Below, one piece after another: positions 21,118 to 32,562 of a stretch of 64,000 nt of DNA. This DNA comes from Nilaparvata lugens (lineage: Eukaryota; Arthropoda; Insecta; Hemiptera; Delphacidae). The stretch covers positions 63,108,086 through 63,172,085 of the forward strand of contig NC_052504.1 in NCBI RefSeq assembly GCF_014356525.2. Direction: 5' to 3'. Under the pieces are notes generated by a model. The model ran no database searches and had not been told where the DNA came from. It worked only from the letters and a program-made list of their open reading frames with translations. The first letter of the stretch is position 1. Every line of letters starts with the position of its first letter. The position numbers and the translations under genes were made by a program.

Positions 21118-21805
21118 GGTTGGTTCGGGATTTATTTGAGTGAAACTACAAACGGAAATTATACTGGAATTTATTGAAATAATCTGAACTAATACTCTAT
21201 GGCACAGACTAAACGAATATTTACTGAGACATAGAAAACAATAATTGCTAGATTATAAGACTCACCACGATATTAAAATTACTACAGTACAATCAAAAGT
21301 CTATCGATTCACACTGAAAATAGACCAACACTCTAGCAGAACAAATTTCTGATTTCTTCAACTCTTAAAAGATTAACAAACACTGACAGATTAAACTGAC
21401 ACCAACACTTCCTTTGCTGAATACAGAGTCCACTTCGCCAAAAACACTACACTTTTACCGTTTGTTCACACACCGCTTGTCTTCATTCACCATAAACTCA
21501 AAACTGACTCACATGTCCACGGTGTCCCTCTTTAATACTGCGAACTTTCTAGATCATTCCAGAGACAGTCCCTTGTTTACCACCTGTCAATCAAGCTCCA
21601 TAGAATGTTCTCGAATTCTTCAGAAGTCTCAAACCTTCCACTGGTTAATAGGTGAGAGTGAGATGGAGTGAGAGGAACAGAGAGGGAGAGTGGCTGGCCG
21701 CATTCAGCTGGAGACAATGTGACTCCTGCCCTTTGTTCTATCTTCTCGAACTTTTGCCCATACCCCCTGCCATGCACCTTCCTGTCCCTAAGCCTATTTG
21801 TCACA
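21118..21805 (-). repeat. 3' LTR of a second Gypsy-type element (left edge approximate)
   Basis: On the minus strand the LTR starts TGTGACAAATAGGC at 21805, directly after a polypurine tract. The opening stretch recurs at 22151-22255. The far edge near 21118 is a guess because no second full LTR is present. Confidence 0.6.
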
Positions 21806-21818
21806 TTTCCCCCTCCTT
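21806..21818 (-). promoter_or_regulatory. Polypurine tract
   Basis: Minus-strand AAGGAGGGGGAAA immediately before the TGTGACA start of the LTR. Confidence 0.75.
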
Positions 21819-21829
21819 AGGGCTGCTCG

Positions 21830-22147
21830 TCCCGAGTAGCCTGATGATAAGGTGCCAGGCGGTCAAGATCAACTACCATCCTCCTGCTACTTGGATGTTT
21901 CTGAATTCGGTAGACAACATCATTGATCCTGTCCATAAGGCCCTGGCTTAAGGCCCTTCCCAGTGCGTGTCAAGTTTAGGGCATCTCCCCACTGTTCTCC
22001 TCGGTTGATACAACCAGACTTTGTCACCAGGTTGAAATCCTTTGCAGTTAGCCTGTAGGTCATACCGAGCCTTCATGCGGTTGCTGGCAATCTTCAGGTG
22101 CTGGCGAGCATGGTAGTGGATGTCTTCAAGTTGTCTTGCCAGGTCAG
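21830..22147 (-). pseudogene. Integrase C-terminus of a Gypsy-type pol (fragment)
   Basis: Minus-strand translation gives NRMKARYDLQANCKGFQPGD followed by KVWLYQPRR, the typical region before the C-terminal domain of Gypsy integrases. After the HWEGP block the frame meets stops. The catalytic core and the rest of pol are absent: the sequence passes at 22151 straight into an LTR fragment, so an internal deletion has removed nearly the whole element. Confidence 0.75.
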
Positions 22148-22150
22148 CCG

Positions 22151-22255
22151 GCAGCTGGAGACAATGTGACTCCTGCCCTTTGTTCTATCTTCTCAAACTT
22201 TCGCCCATACCCCCTGCCATGCACCTTCCTGTCCCTATGCCTATAATTTGTCACA
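22151..22255 (-). repeat. LTR fragment, second Gypsy-type element
   Basis: About 105 bp nearly identical to 21707-21805, including CAGCTGGAGACAATGTGACT and the TTTGTCACA edge. Together with the pol fragment below it, it marks a deleted element. Confidence 0.8.
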
Positions 22256-23228
22256 ATATTTTTAAATTTATCTGGTTATTCATGTCCAAAAAATCGTGGA
22301 AACGGCTTTAACGATGTTCACGAAATTTAAAACATATAGTAGGTTTATTATATATAGTTCGATTGCACTAGGTCTCATCCCTGGGAAAACTCGCTGAAGG
22401 ACATTAAAAGGATAATTCATCCTTGTAAAAGCATCGCTGGGACTTATTTCGTTGCCTGTGGATAATAGAAGTGAGTGAGCGAGTGCATCTGTAAAAAAAT
22501 CAAAATATCTCATCCCCGAAATTCATAAACTGACATATTGCCAGATGTAAAATATAAACATGACCTAAAAGATAAAAAACTTGAAGGATTTGAAAGGTAA
22601 AATTATCCATAATTGATCAAAAATAATGTTTATATTTAAAAATAGAGACATATTTTAGCAATGTTTCCAAATTCATCAAAAATTTTAATTTCTCTTTCAA
22701 TCCTTCAACCATTAAACTTTTTTAGCAGATGCACTCAGCTTCTGGGGGGCTCTTAATCAATAAGCTTATCCCATGAGAAAGAAAGTTTAATCAACTTGAT
22801 CAAAATATCTGATTTGTTGCCATAACATGGTATATCATTCTAAATTAAAGTATATCAGAATTTTCAAAGTTAATCATTATTTATTGTTTCAAGTGCTTAT
22901 ATAGTGAGTGTTATTTTGTTATTCAATTTTGTTAGTGAACAATATAAATTGGAACTTTCCTGTTTTCAAATTTTTGGACTGGAATAATATTATTGAACCT
23001 GAATTCAAGTGTATGGATCATAACCTACTTTTTGGACTATTATTATAGTGTATAAATCAAAATTCGGGGAAGAAACAGTTTTGAGCTGTGCATATTAGTC
23101 CTTCCCCAATCATTTTAAAGAATTGTGTGTCTTTCCTATCAATAAATAAATAACAAGCGAAGCTCGGTGCTCCGATACTTTTAATCATCAGAAGAATAAA
23201 TAATTGTTGTTATAATAAGGAATACTTG
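22256..23228. other. No recognisable gene
   Basis: AT-rich intergenic DNA. Short ORFs have no motif. A GCAGATGCACTCAGCTTCTG stretch near 22726 and AGCGAGTGCATCTG near 22479 suggest old interspersed-repeat pieces. Confidence 0.5.
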
Positions 23229-23412
23229 AGCTGCGTTTACACGGGAGTTCAATCGTCAAAAATCTATCTTTACACCCAAAAGTTTATTTTGAGCACAAAA
23301 TCGCAAAAATTGAACATATTATGTCAATTACTTTATTTGCTATTAACATCAGTTAATAAGAAAAATGTTATAAACTTTTGTTATTAACTCCAGTGTGAAC
23401 CCAGCTTTATAG
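23229..23412. mobile_element. MITE, foldback type, copy 1
   Basis: Starts GCTGCGTTTACACGGGAGTT and ends ACTCCAGTGTGAACCCAGC, which are imperfect inverted repeats. Interior is rich in TTAATAAC. Same family as the next two copies. Confidence 0.7.
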
Positions 23413-23453
23413 CTTGATGGGTGAATCTACAGAACGGTTATCCATACTACAGT

Positions 23454-23734
23454 AAAGCTGGGTTAACACTGGAGTTAATAACAAATAAAGTTTTCAACAT
23501 TTCAATAACAGTTTTGTTAATAACTGATGTTTATTGACATGAGTCATTAACATAATATGTTAACATAGGTAATGTTAATAACATTTTCTTTGATAACAAG
23601 GAATTTTCTGTTAAGAACACCGAGTTAGGCCTATCAACTTTTGTTAAGAGAATCTTTTTGTGATTCAGTCAAGTTAATACTGTAACTTCTTGTTAATAAC
23701 TCGTGTTATCAACTCTGGTGTAAACGCAGCTTAG
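23454..23734. mobile_element. MITE, foldback type, copy 2
   Basis: Starts AAGCTGGGTTAACACTGGAG and ends TCTGGTGTAAACGCAGCTTA; complementary ends. The interior repeats GTTAATAAC, and its last 110 bp closely match copy 3 (TCAGTCAAGTTAATA). Confidence 0.75.
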
Positions 23735-23756
23735 CTATCCTAAGGGGTAATATAAT

Positions 23757-23936
23757 TAAGCTGGGTTTACACAGGAGTTAATAACAAGGTCATTAACATG
23801 TTAATAACAAGTAATTTTCTGTTGAAAACACGAGTTAATAACTTTTGTTAAGATAAATTTTTGACAATTCAGTCAAGTTAATAAATTTTTGTTAATAGCT
23901 CGTGTTATTGATTCCAGTGTGAACGTGACTTATAGT
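23757..23936. mobile_element. MITE, foldback type, copy 3
   Basis: Starts AAGCTGGGTTTACACAGGAG and ends TCCAGTGTGAACGTGACTT. The three copies within 710 bp differ in length mainly by internal expansion. Confidence 0.75.
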
Positions 23937-24180
23937 TTGTGTAAAATAAGTTGAGACTTGGCCCTCCATCCGAAGAAATTACAAGGTTGCCAATTCGTGT
24001 AAAATTGCAACTTTCTCAAAATTCCAATATTCAACGTCAGAATTGGATGTAGATTATTATCCCCGATATCCTACTAGAGTGCTAGAAAAGTTTCAGGGTT
24101 GAAGGATTAAAAGGAAATTTAACTTTTATGTTAAAACGCCCAATGATTCTGAGAGAAGTGATATCCAAAAGAAAATAGTC
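23937..24180 (-). repeat. Interspersed repeat; uninterrupted copy of the Gypsy target
   Basis: The reverse complement matches sequence on both sides of the Gypsy element at 25844-33815: it has AAAGTTAAATTTCC running straight into TTTTAATCCTTCAACCC. It therefore shows what the insertion site looked like before integration. Confidence 0.85.
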
Positions 24181-24730
24181 TATTTCGCACCTAGGGTCGA
24201 AAATGTACGTTTTCCGGCTCGAGATCGCGGTTTTCAAGTTTGAGATGAAGTCGAGAACTTGAAGCGTTCGAGAGCCGGAAAAACATTTTTGCCCATGTTG
24301 CGAATGCTATTTTTCGCCACACCAAAAAAAAACTTCCCAATATAAAAGAATTTGAAAAATAAATAAAATTCAAACAGCCTATTTTGATAGTTTGAATCTT
24401 GGTAATGACAACTTTTACTGTCAATTAATTTCAATATTACTAATTAATAATTTACAATAGTGACCATATTTTTTTACTATTGATATTTCGAATAATTGTT
24501 TGAATTTTTATAGCTCGCGCTTTGCGCCCGGTGCAATATCTCATGGATAGATGGATAAATAGAATTTTCATTACTATTTTGAAATAATGTGATGAAAAAT
24601 TAATATAATTGCATATTTCACAGTTTTGTCTCAAAATATATCTAAAAAATTGATTGAAATTTAAATTACGGTAACTAATATAAAAAAATAGCTAATAAAA
24701 GTCGAAATTCATCAACAAAAAAAATTGTCA

Positions 24731-24815
24731 TTGAGCGAGATTCAAACCTAGATCATGTTTGTTATTCAGTTTTGAGTTCTGATGTATTACGCCTTTACGC
24801 TCTCGGCCATTGAGT
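24731..24815 (-). ncRNA. tRNA-derived sequence (SINE head or tRNA relic)
   Basis: On the minus strand there is a box-A-like TGGCCGAGAGCGTAAAGGCG and a box-B-like GGTTTGAATCTC about 55 bases apart, as in leucine/serine-type tRNAs, followed by a T run. I could not fold a full cloverleaf, so it is not called a tRNA gene. Confidence 0.4.
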
Positions 24816-25843
24816 ATTGTTGAACATATGGGCCTGACTGATAACACTTAGCATACACATAATACTAGACTTCTAAAAAAGTTTACTTCACTCCTAAAAA
24901 GCATAGGCCTACAACAGACTTTGGCTCATGACTTATATTATTAAAATTAATATCATTATCTGTCTCACAATAAAATTTTCACTCTGAATTAAGTCAGGTA
25001 ACGTATGTAGGCTACTATAATAATATAGTGTATAGAATTTGAAGCCGGTTTGCCGGCATTTTCACAACAAAATATTGCTCTGAAAATAGTTAAATCATAG
25101 AGAAAACATTCGAAGATTCAATCTTGAGTGGGCCTAATGTTTTCTCTATATGGTTTAATATTGAAGAAAAATTATCTAAAAGCTTTAATAATAAATTACG
25201 GAAAAATTACTAGGAATTTTTCAGTCAAGGCTGAGTTTCACCAGTAGGCTTACCTTAAACTTCATATCGTTGCTTATTTTCTTATTATTATTGTTGATTG
25301 TATTGCATTGAGAAGTGGAATTCGATAATAAAAAAGAAACAATTATTACTCTACCTTACTTTTAAATATTGATACAATTATTGTACTTTGATTTCAAATT
25401 CGATTCTTCACTTTTAAATACTTGTGATACGTACCTTTCTGACAATGGACAATGCAGCAAACATTATATTGTTGAGGCTATGGAAATATCATCATATTCT
25501 ATTGTTTGATATCAAAAACAGAATAATAAATATCAAATTATGAAACAGTAATTTATAAAATATATTATAGACATAATACCGCAATTCACGATACATAATT
25601 ATATAACTTGGATTATTACAGTCGTTATGAGATTATCTCTCTATGATTTTTGTGAGATCGGACACGATCAGCTGTTATTCAAGGTCATTTTACAGCCCTA
25701 GGGCCGTAAAGTTTTACCGGCCTGGTCGGAAAACAATCACTTTCGGCCTCCATATGACGCACATAAACCAGCTCATTACATCCAAGTGTGGCGGAAACAA
25801 ATTTTCGTGATGTTCCAATTTTTATCATAAAAGTTAAATTTCC
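24816..25843. other. No recognisable gene
   Basis: AT-rich intergenic DNA upstream of the Gypsy insertion. A 98-codon minus-strand ORF that begins near 25981 includes LTR sequence and is not credible. Confidence 0.5.
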
Positions 25844-26028
25844 TGTTATGTTTGTTGGTTCGTTATTAATCAAACACAAAGTATTTATTAAATGAATATT
25901 ATGCATGAAGCAAATACAACTATACAACTCATGATCATGTTGAAGAAGTAGCAGTATCGACTTGTTGCAACTCTCGATCAATACATCAACTATCGATATT
26001 ACAGTATCGATAACTTCATATTATGACA
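25844..26028 (-). repeat. 3' LTR of the Gypsy element
   Basis: 185 bp, TG...CA ends, 5-10 small differences from 33637-33815, including an indel (TTATTAATCAAACAC against TTTATACAC). Contains an ATCGATATTACAGTATCGAT palindrome. Confidence 0.9.
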
Positions 26029-28613
26029 TCTCCCTTTTTAAACAAAACAAAATCATCTTATATATATTTTTTTTTACTTTTTACTACAACATAATAATTC
26101 AAACATTTCTTACAAAACATAATCCCTTAGATACTTGGGTGCCTGTACATTTCTTTTAGGGCGATCCCTTATTGCAACACAATTTTCAGTTTCATCTATG
26201 TAAAATCTGGTTTCTATGAAGAGCGGACTGTGTTGTAAATACAGTGGTGAAATAACTGCTAGAAATAATCAAAGCAGATCCTACATAAAGGTACTTAGAA
26301 AAATGACCAACAATGTGCGTACATAGTTGATCAGACTGTTGTAAGCAAATTGTTTGAATGCTTAGCATGAATAGTAGCTCTAGGTTATAAGAAATGAAGA
26401 AAAACTGAAACAAAGTGATATACAAATAGTAAGTATTTATTAAATCAATTGTGCTAATTTGATCTGTGAAATTCATGAATAAAAAGATCAATGTGAAAAT
26501 ACCTTGTATACATAATATAAGAATAGTATGTCAATATGAAGTTTATTAATAACACAATTAGTAACACAATAAATGATTTACTAGCACAACAATATTGCAA
26601 TTCATTCAGCATGAGCGCCCACTCCTAAATTGAAAGATAAGCAGACCACCATTGGCAAAGTCAAATATTATAGAGTAAAGATTCCTAATACAGAAGTGAA
26701 TAAACAATAATCAAAAATATATTATGACACTGTGGTCACAATTGGTGATGTAGCTGTGTAACACAACAGCATGTTGTAACATTGACAGTTAATCAAATGA
26801 GTACTGAATACCTGACAAGTATTTTCAATATTATTTCAACTAGGATTGCCTATGCTGATAATAATATTTCAAAGACAATAAAAGAATAAGTGAATTTATC
26901 TACTAAACTTTCAATACAAGTAACAAAAGATAGGAACCTACAAAAGATTCTGGATAGAATCATTAAACAATACAATACACAATTAAATCAATCAAAATAA
27001 TGTAGAATATGAGATGATATAATATGTAATACCTTGATGTAATTGTATTCAATTTTTATCAAGGTTGCATTTAATGTGAAAGATTGTAATTAGTACAATT
27101 AATGTGATGTCTGAACTCATAGGTTCTGTTTATACAGTATTCAAATAAATAACTGTAACTATCATGGTAGCTGAGAAGTGTAGATATAATAAAATACAAC
27201 TAATAGTTTGAAGTCATATCCGAAAATATTCAAATGGCCCACAAATTGGGACTCGTTGGATAAATCACAAAGAACATGATAGGTTAGGCTATAGCTATGA
27301 ATGGCAATGAATTGCAGCTATGCGCTATCTTCATTAGAATTATTCAAAGTTATGAATTGACCTTGGATAACTTCAAGGTTGATTTGACAGTTGATTTCAG
27401 TAATATACATTCGAGTCGTTGCATAAATAAATCTGTTCATGAGTTGAGTAAAGCACTATTGTTGAAAGTGCACGTAAGTAATTCAGTGGGTTCAACATTG
27501 ACCACTAGAGAATCTTAAAATAATTGACAATAAAATAAAACTTATGATGAAAAAAGGCAAATAATATGACATTTTAAATTTACAATACGGTACTCAACTT
27601 AGGATTTGAGAGTGCGACCACAGGCAATGAAGTGGGGAGAGACCGAGATGACTGACCAGGACGCCCAAAGACGGCGAGATCGCGCAGGACGGCAATGTAG
27701 ATGGACCAGTAATCATCATACAGGAAATCGGCATCCAACGATGAGGATCCAGCACAGGACGAAGACGGAGACAGGCGGGCGACAGGACCCAGGAAAAGCA
27801 ATCCTCGTTTCACCCAAAACGAGTCTGATCAGAAGAGTGAAGGTGACTTCTCGTGGAGATCGCTCGCTATCGAGAAAGCCTTCCCAACATAGTGTTGGAG
27901 ATGAGGGGACCCGAAGAATTCGGAATCGCACCGATAGTTCCAATATGTATAGACACAAGGAACCCTGAGTAGAGCTGAACAGGAGCTAGCTACCGATTGA
28001 TCTTGACCAATGATCACAGTGACGTCGAAAAGAAATGTTTATTTCAAACAAGAGTTTATGAATTTACCAAATAGTAATCGTTTGAGATTTCTGAAGCAGA
28101 AATGGAATGGCAAATAACAAGCCAAGCAGAATTAACCTCACTTGAACACGAGACAATTTGTAACTGCAAGTCCTTTGAAAACTAACGAACAGAAATTTAT
28201 GAACTATGTATCAAAAGAATGAACAATTTCTGCAGATTAACTGAGAGGTTTAACATAGGTAAAATTAATGAAATACTTGAAAATTTGAGCAATGAAAGGG
28301 CTCACCGTCGCAAGTTTCAACATTTCTTAAGCAGGTCTGGGAGGAAGGAAGAACAAGAGTCAATGCTAACTAGAGCCAGCTTGACTAACAAAAACCAAAT
28401 CAAAAAATGATGCAAAATGACAAATATAAATGCCAATACCAAAGATAGCGAGGATAAAGACAAAATTATGATTAAAAAACCATGACAAAATAGATGAACA
28501 ATGTAAAAACAACATGACAATAAAAACTGCTCAACAAGAGCGACAAGTGGCGCGAAATTCAAACTGCAGAAGCAGACAGAAATGCGAGGCAGTGAAATGG
28601 CGGCGATCGAAAT
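26029..28613 (-). other. 3' untranslated region of the Gypsy element
   Basis: About 2.6 kb between the end of pol and the 3' LTR, with no env-like frame. Most is AT-rich, but 27600-27960 is distinctly G+C-richer with an 80-120 codon open frame on each strand; no domain recognised. The polypurine tract is at 26029-26040. Confidence 0.6.
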
Positions 28614-28885
28614 TTAACAATCTACTCTGCTATCATCATTGACATTTTCAAATACAAATGGAATTATTTCATTTTCAGTTACATTCATTCTTACATCATT
28701 ATTATTATTTTCAACTACATCAAAATCATCATTATTGTTTTGCAAATAAAATGGAGTTTCTGATTTGAAAGTATTCAAATGTTTTCTATTTCTTTCTACC
28801 CTTTGTCCTGACTCTAATTGAACTCTATACGATCTTGGTCTATCTGCCAATCCTAATACTAATCCTTTTCCCCTTTCCTTAGAAG
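28614..28885 (-). pseudogene. Integrase C-terminal tail, frameshifted
   Basis: Minus-strand frame with RPRSYRVQLESGQRVERN, the basic tail typical after Gypsy integrases. It is displaced by a one-base shift in the homopolymer near 28885-28900 from the integrase frame above. Ends at 28614 in an acidic, Asn-rich stretch. Confidence 0.75.
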
Positions 28886-29733
28886 ATTTTTTTTACAAAA
28901 ACTTGATCTCCAATTTTCAATGGTTTTTTATTCATTGCTCCTCTATCATAGTAATATTTTTGACGTTCTTGAGACTCTTTCAACTTATTTCTAACATTCT
29001 TATACTTATCTCTATTTACAAATTGACTCAAATTAGGCATTAAATGATTCAATTTCCTACCCATCAATAATTCTGAAGGTGACTGCAAACTAGCTGACAA
29101 GGGTGTGCATCTGTACTCTAACAATGCTAAATAGGAATCTTTACCATCATACATGGCTTTTTTCAGCATAGTTTTTACAATTCCTACCTGTCTTTCAATC
29201 ATACCATTCGATTGTGGGTATTCAGGACTTGACGTTTTATGTACAAATTCCCATTCATTGACAAACTGCTTAAACTTAACATTATTCAACTTCATTTGTG
29301 GACCATTGTCACACCATAAGATTTTCGGTATTCCATGCCTAGCAAAAATAGATTTCATTATTGTAATTACAGATTCAGTTGATAAGTCTCTCAACAATCC
29401 TATTTCTACAAACTTAGAAAAATAATCAATCATCAAAACATAATATTTTCCTTGTAGTTTGAAAAGATCCATTCTTACTTCTTGCCAAGGACTATCCGGT
29501 ATTTCTCTACTTACAAATGACTCTTTTCTGTTGCAATTATTGAATTTTGCACATGCTTCAGAAGAAGATATCATATTAGTTATATCATTGGACATTCCAG
29601 GCCAAAAAATACTATTCCTAGCTCTTAATTTACATTTTTCTATGCCCATATGATTATAGTGCAAAACATTCAACATTTCTTTTCTCATACTTGTTGGAAC
29701 AACTATACCATCATTTTTAAACAATAAATCATT
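28879..29733 (-). CDS. pol: Integrase region of Gypsy pol, separated by an in-frame stop
   Basis: About 281 codons in the same frame as the gag-pol ORF, which ends at a TAA at 29734-29736. It shows the zinc-binding start (LHYNHMGIEKC; the second Cys of the usual CXXC is Phe), a WPGM block, then the catalytic core with MDLF, WCDNGPQ and SNGMIERQ, providing the D, D and E residues. It would insert element cDNA into the genome. The frame is cut short near 28880 by a shift in a homopolymer, after GDQVFVKK. It has no ATG at its start and would normally be made only as part of the pol polyprotein. Confidence 0.88.
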   Translation of the reverse strand, partial: NDLLFKNDGIVVPTSMRKEMLNVLHYNHMGIEKCKLRARNSIFWPGMSNDITNMISSSEACAKFNNCNRKESFVSREIPDSPWQEVRMDLFKLQGKYYVLMIDYFSKFVEIGLLRDLSTESVITIMKSIFARHGIPKILWCDNGPQMKLNNVKFKQFVNEWEFVHKTSSPEYPQSNGMIERQVGIVKTMLKKAMYDGKDSYLALLEYRCTPLSASLQSPSELLMGRKLNHLMPNLSQFVNRDKYKNVRNKLKESQERQKYYYDRGAMNKKPLKIGDQVFVKKIF

Positions 29734-32562
29734 TTACAAATCATCATACAAATCTTCCCTATATCTGAAGTAAGACTGACAGTAAGAAGGTACTTCTTTG
29801 ATACTGTTAGGCCATCCATTATTTACCATATTTTTGACTTTACACAGAGTTGGATCTTTCGCTGTTTCAATAACTAACTTATCATGATAATTTTGAGCAA
29901 ATTCATTATTTCCTGTCAATACACAGATTTGATACTCAATTTCTTCACTAAGAGGATCATCTTCATAAGCATTGAAATGTGTTCTAGACAAACAATCAGC
30001 TATCAGTAAATCTTTACCAGGTTTGTACACAATAGTAAAATCACACTGCAATAGTCTCAAACGAATTCTTTGTAATCTAGCAGGACATTCACTAAGTGTT
30101 TTTTTGAAAATACTCTCTAGAGGTTTATGATCACTTTCAATAGTTACAAGCTTACCAAATATATATTGATGAAAACGTTCACATGCAAAAAGAATAGCTA
30201 ATGTTTCTTTTTCTATGATTGCATAATTCTGTTGAGTGCTATTCAATGACTTGGATGCATACTCTACTGGTAAATTATTTTGAAGTAAAACACAACCTAA
30301 TCCATCCTTACATGCGTCTACAGATAATACAATTTCTTTATTTGGATCAAAAAATTGCAGAATAGGTTTATTTGTCAATATGCTTATCAACTCATCATAT
30401 GCTTTGTCATGCTCAGAATTCCAATGCCAGATAACATCTTTTTTCAGTAATTTTCTCAAAATTGCAGTTTTGTTTGACAAATTCGGGATAAATTTGGAAA
30501 TATAGGTTATCATACACAAAAATGTTTCCAAAGAATTCACATTAGTTGGTTTTTTCATTTCAATAATAGCCTTGATTTTCCTATCATCTATTTTCACACC
30601 ATCTTTTGATATCAAGTGCCCCATGTAATTTACTTGTTGCAATTTAAAATTACATTTGTTTGAATTGAATGTTACATTATAGTCTCGAGCTTTTTGCAAT
30701 ACAACTTGCAATATTTTATCATGTTCTTGCTCAGATTTGGCATAGATAATCAAATCATCAATAAAAATGGATACACCAGAAATATCACCAAATATTTTAG
30801 AAAAACATCTATGAAACACTTCTGATGCTACAGATACTCCATAAGGCATTCTCAAAAAACAGAATCTACCATATTTTGAATTGAATGTTGTATATTTACT
30901 ACTTTCATCACTAAGTTTCAATTGGTAAAATGCCTCATTAGCATCTAATGTACTAAACATTGTACATCCACCTAATTTCCTAGCTAATTCTTCAAATGTT
31001 GGTAAGTAGAAATGTTCTCGCAATAAATTTTTATTTAAATTCTGTGGATCAAGACAAATACGAATTTCATTATTGGGTTTTTTCACCAAGACAATACTAT
31101 TTACCCACTCAGTAGGCTCAGTTACTTCTCTGATTATTTTAACATCTAGCATTTTTTCTAATTCCTGTTTGAATTTTTCTTCTAAATATACTGGAACTTT
31201 CCTAGTAGCTTCAACTTTAGGAGTAGCATTATCTTTCAGATTCAATTTACATTCAAAATCTTTAATTTCACCTAGCCCTTCAAAGATATCTTTATTTTGT
31301 TCAATTATACTATTTTTTGTTGTTGACACTGTATCCATTCTCTTAATTAAATTTAGTTCCTCACAAGCTTCTCTACCTAGAATAGGAGGTGCTCTAATGT
31401 CTACTATTTGGAAAAGTAATGATTTCTTTACATTATTTTCAGTTTTACAAGGTACTTTACATTCACCAAGGACTTTTATTTTTGAATTATCATAATTGAA
31501 TAGGATATTATTTGACTTACTAATTGGAATTCCCTTTAATTTTTTGTACTCTGACTGCGGAAGGCAATTACATTGAGCTCCCGTGTCTAATTTGAAATTA
31601 ACCTTTTTATTGTCATTTATTGTGATAGACGCATACCAATCTTTTCCCTTACAGAAGGTCAGAGTTCCACAAAATAAATTGTTTGAATTGTCAAATTTTG
31701 TACTCACCAGACTAACATTTTGTTTCTTACTTCTACATTTTACTGCATAATGGCCTTGCTGTTTGCATATCGCACACTGTCTATTAAAAGCAGGGAAATT
31801 CCGTTCAGCATGATCTTGTCCACATCGGCTGCAATCCTTAATAATATTGCGACAATTGCGTTGATTTCTTGCCTTGAGGCCATCTCTTGTAGGTTGAACT
31901 GGTTGGTAATTTCGGTTGACTGGTTCACGTTGCTGGAACTTGTGTTGCACTTGTTCTGAACGATTTTGGTTAGGATTATAGTTTTTATTTTTCTCCCGAT
32001 TCACAACGTTGATCGTGGTTGCATGTTCATTTAGAGTTTTCAACTGTTCATTGGCCAGCTCTGCTGTACGACACATTTTGACACATTTTTCGAGTGTGAG
32101 GTCTTCTTCACTTAGAAGTCTATCCTGCAAGTTTTTATTGTTTAGTCCACCAATAATTTTGTCTTTCAATAAACTGTCCAGCATATTACTGAAACCACAG
32201 GATGCACTAATTTTCCTCAATGATGTGTGGAAATCATCATAAGATTCATGACTATTTTGGGTTCTTGAGAAGAAAATATGTCTTTCAACTGATTCATTGC
32301 TGCATGGAATGAAGTAATTTTCGAAAAGTTCCAAATGTCTCTTGTACGATTTCTTATCTGCTCCACTAAGTTGAAAAGTATTGTATTTTTGCAATGCTTC
32401 TTCTCCCATGCAATGTAGTAAGATCGCGATTTTAACAGGTTCATCTTTGTCATCCCCACCACTTGCTACCATGTACAGTAGAAATTGTTGTTTCCACATT
32501 TTCCAATTTTCTGATAAATTCCCTTGGAAAATAATTTGTTTTGGAGGTTTTAGCGATTCCAT
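29734..32562 (-). CDS. gag-pol: Gag-Pol polyprotein (Gag, protease, RT, RNase H) of Gypsy element
   Basis: 942 codons from ATG at 32562. Residues 1-230 are a Gag domain (W..WKQQFLLYM, followed by a helical region). Zinc knuckles lie at about 244-257 (CSRCGQDHAERNF, last Cys replaced by Phe) and 262-276 (CAICKQQGHYAVKC, complete). Protease follows with LDTGAQC near 326. Reverse transcriptase spans about 460-690 with FSTLDANEAFYQ and the catalytic FIDD near 600. RNase H is at about 735-830 (SVDACKDG, IEKETLAI, SDHKPLE). Gag and Pol share a single frame without a frameshift. It ends in TAA at 29734, after which the same frame continues into integrase. Confidence 0.95.
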   Translation of the reverse strand: MESLKPPKQIIFQGNLSENWKMWKQQFLLYMVASGGDDKDEPVKIAILLHCMGEEALQKYNTFQLSGADKKSYKRHLELFENYFIPCSNESVERHIFFSRTQNSHESYDDFHTSLRKISASCGFSNMLDSLLKDKIIGGLNNKNLQDRLLSEEDLTLEKCVKMCRTAELANEQLKTLNEHATTINVVNREKNKNYNPNQNRSEQVQHKFQQREPVNRNYQPVQPTRDGLKARNQRNCRNIIKDCSRCGQDHAERNFPAFNRQCAICKQQGHYAVKCRSKKQNVSLVSTKFDNSNNLFCGTLTFCKGKDWYASITINDNKKVNFKLDTGAQCNCLPQSEYKKLKGIPISKSNNILFNYDNSKIKVLGECKVPCKTENNVKKSLLFQIVDIRAPPILGREACEELNLIKRMDTVSTTKNSIIEQNKDIFEGLGEIKDFECKLNLKDNATPKVEATRKVPVYLEEKFKQELEKMLDVKIIREVTEPTEWVNSIVLVKKPNNEIRICLDPQNLNKNLLREHFYLPTFEELARKLGGCTMFSTLDANEAFYQLKLSDESSKYTTFNSKYGRFCFLRMPYGVSVASEVFHRCFSKIFGDISGVSIFIDDLIIYAKSEQEHDKILQVVLQKARDYNVTFNSNKCNFKLQQVNYMGHLISKDGVKIDDRKIKAIIEMKKPTNVNSLETFLCMITYISKFIPNLSNKTAILRKLLKKDVIWHWNSEHDKAYDELISILTNKPILQFFDPNKEIVLSVDACKDGLGCVLLQNNLPVEYASKSLNSTQQNYAIIEKETLAILFACERFHQYIFGKLVTIESDHKPLESIFKKTLSECPARLQRIRLRLLQCDFTIVYKPGKDLLIADCLSRTHFNAYEDDPLSEEIEYQICVLTGNNEFAQNYHDKLVIETAKDPTLCKVKNMVNNGWPNSIKEVPSYCQSYFRYREDLYDDL

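Noticed and set aside
24731..24815. Functional tRNA gene
   Set aside because: Box A and box B are present but the cloverleaf arms do not pair; kept only as a tRNA-derived relic. The same holds for 47708-47786.
26029..28613. An env gene that would make the Gypsy element an errantivirus
   Set aside because: No long frame, signal peptide or membrane-anchor pattern was found on the minus strand in this interval.
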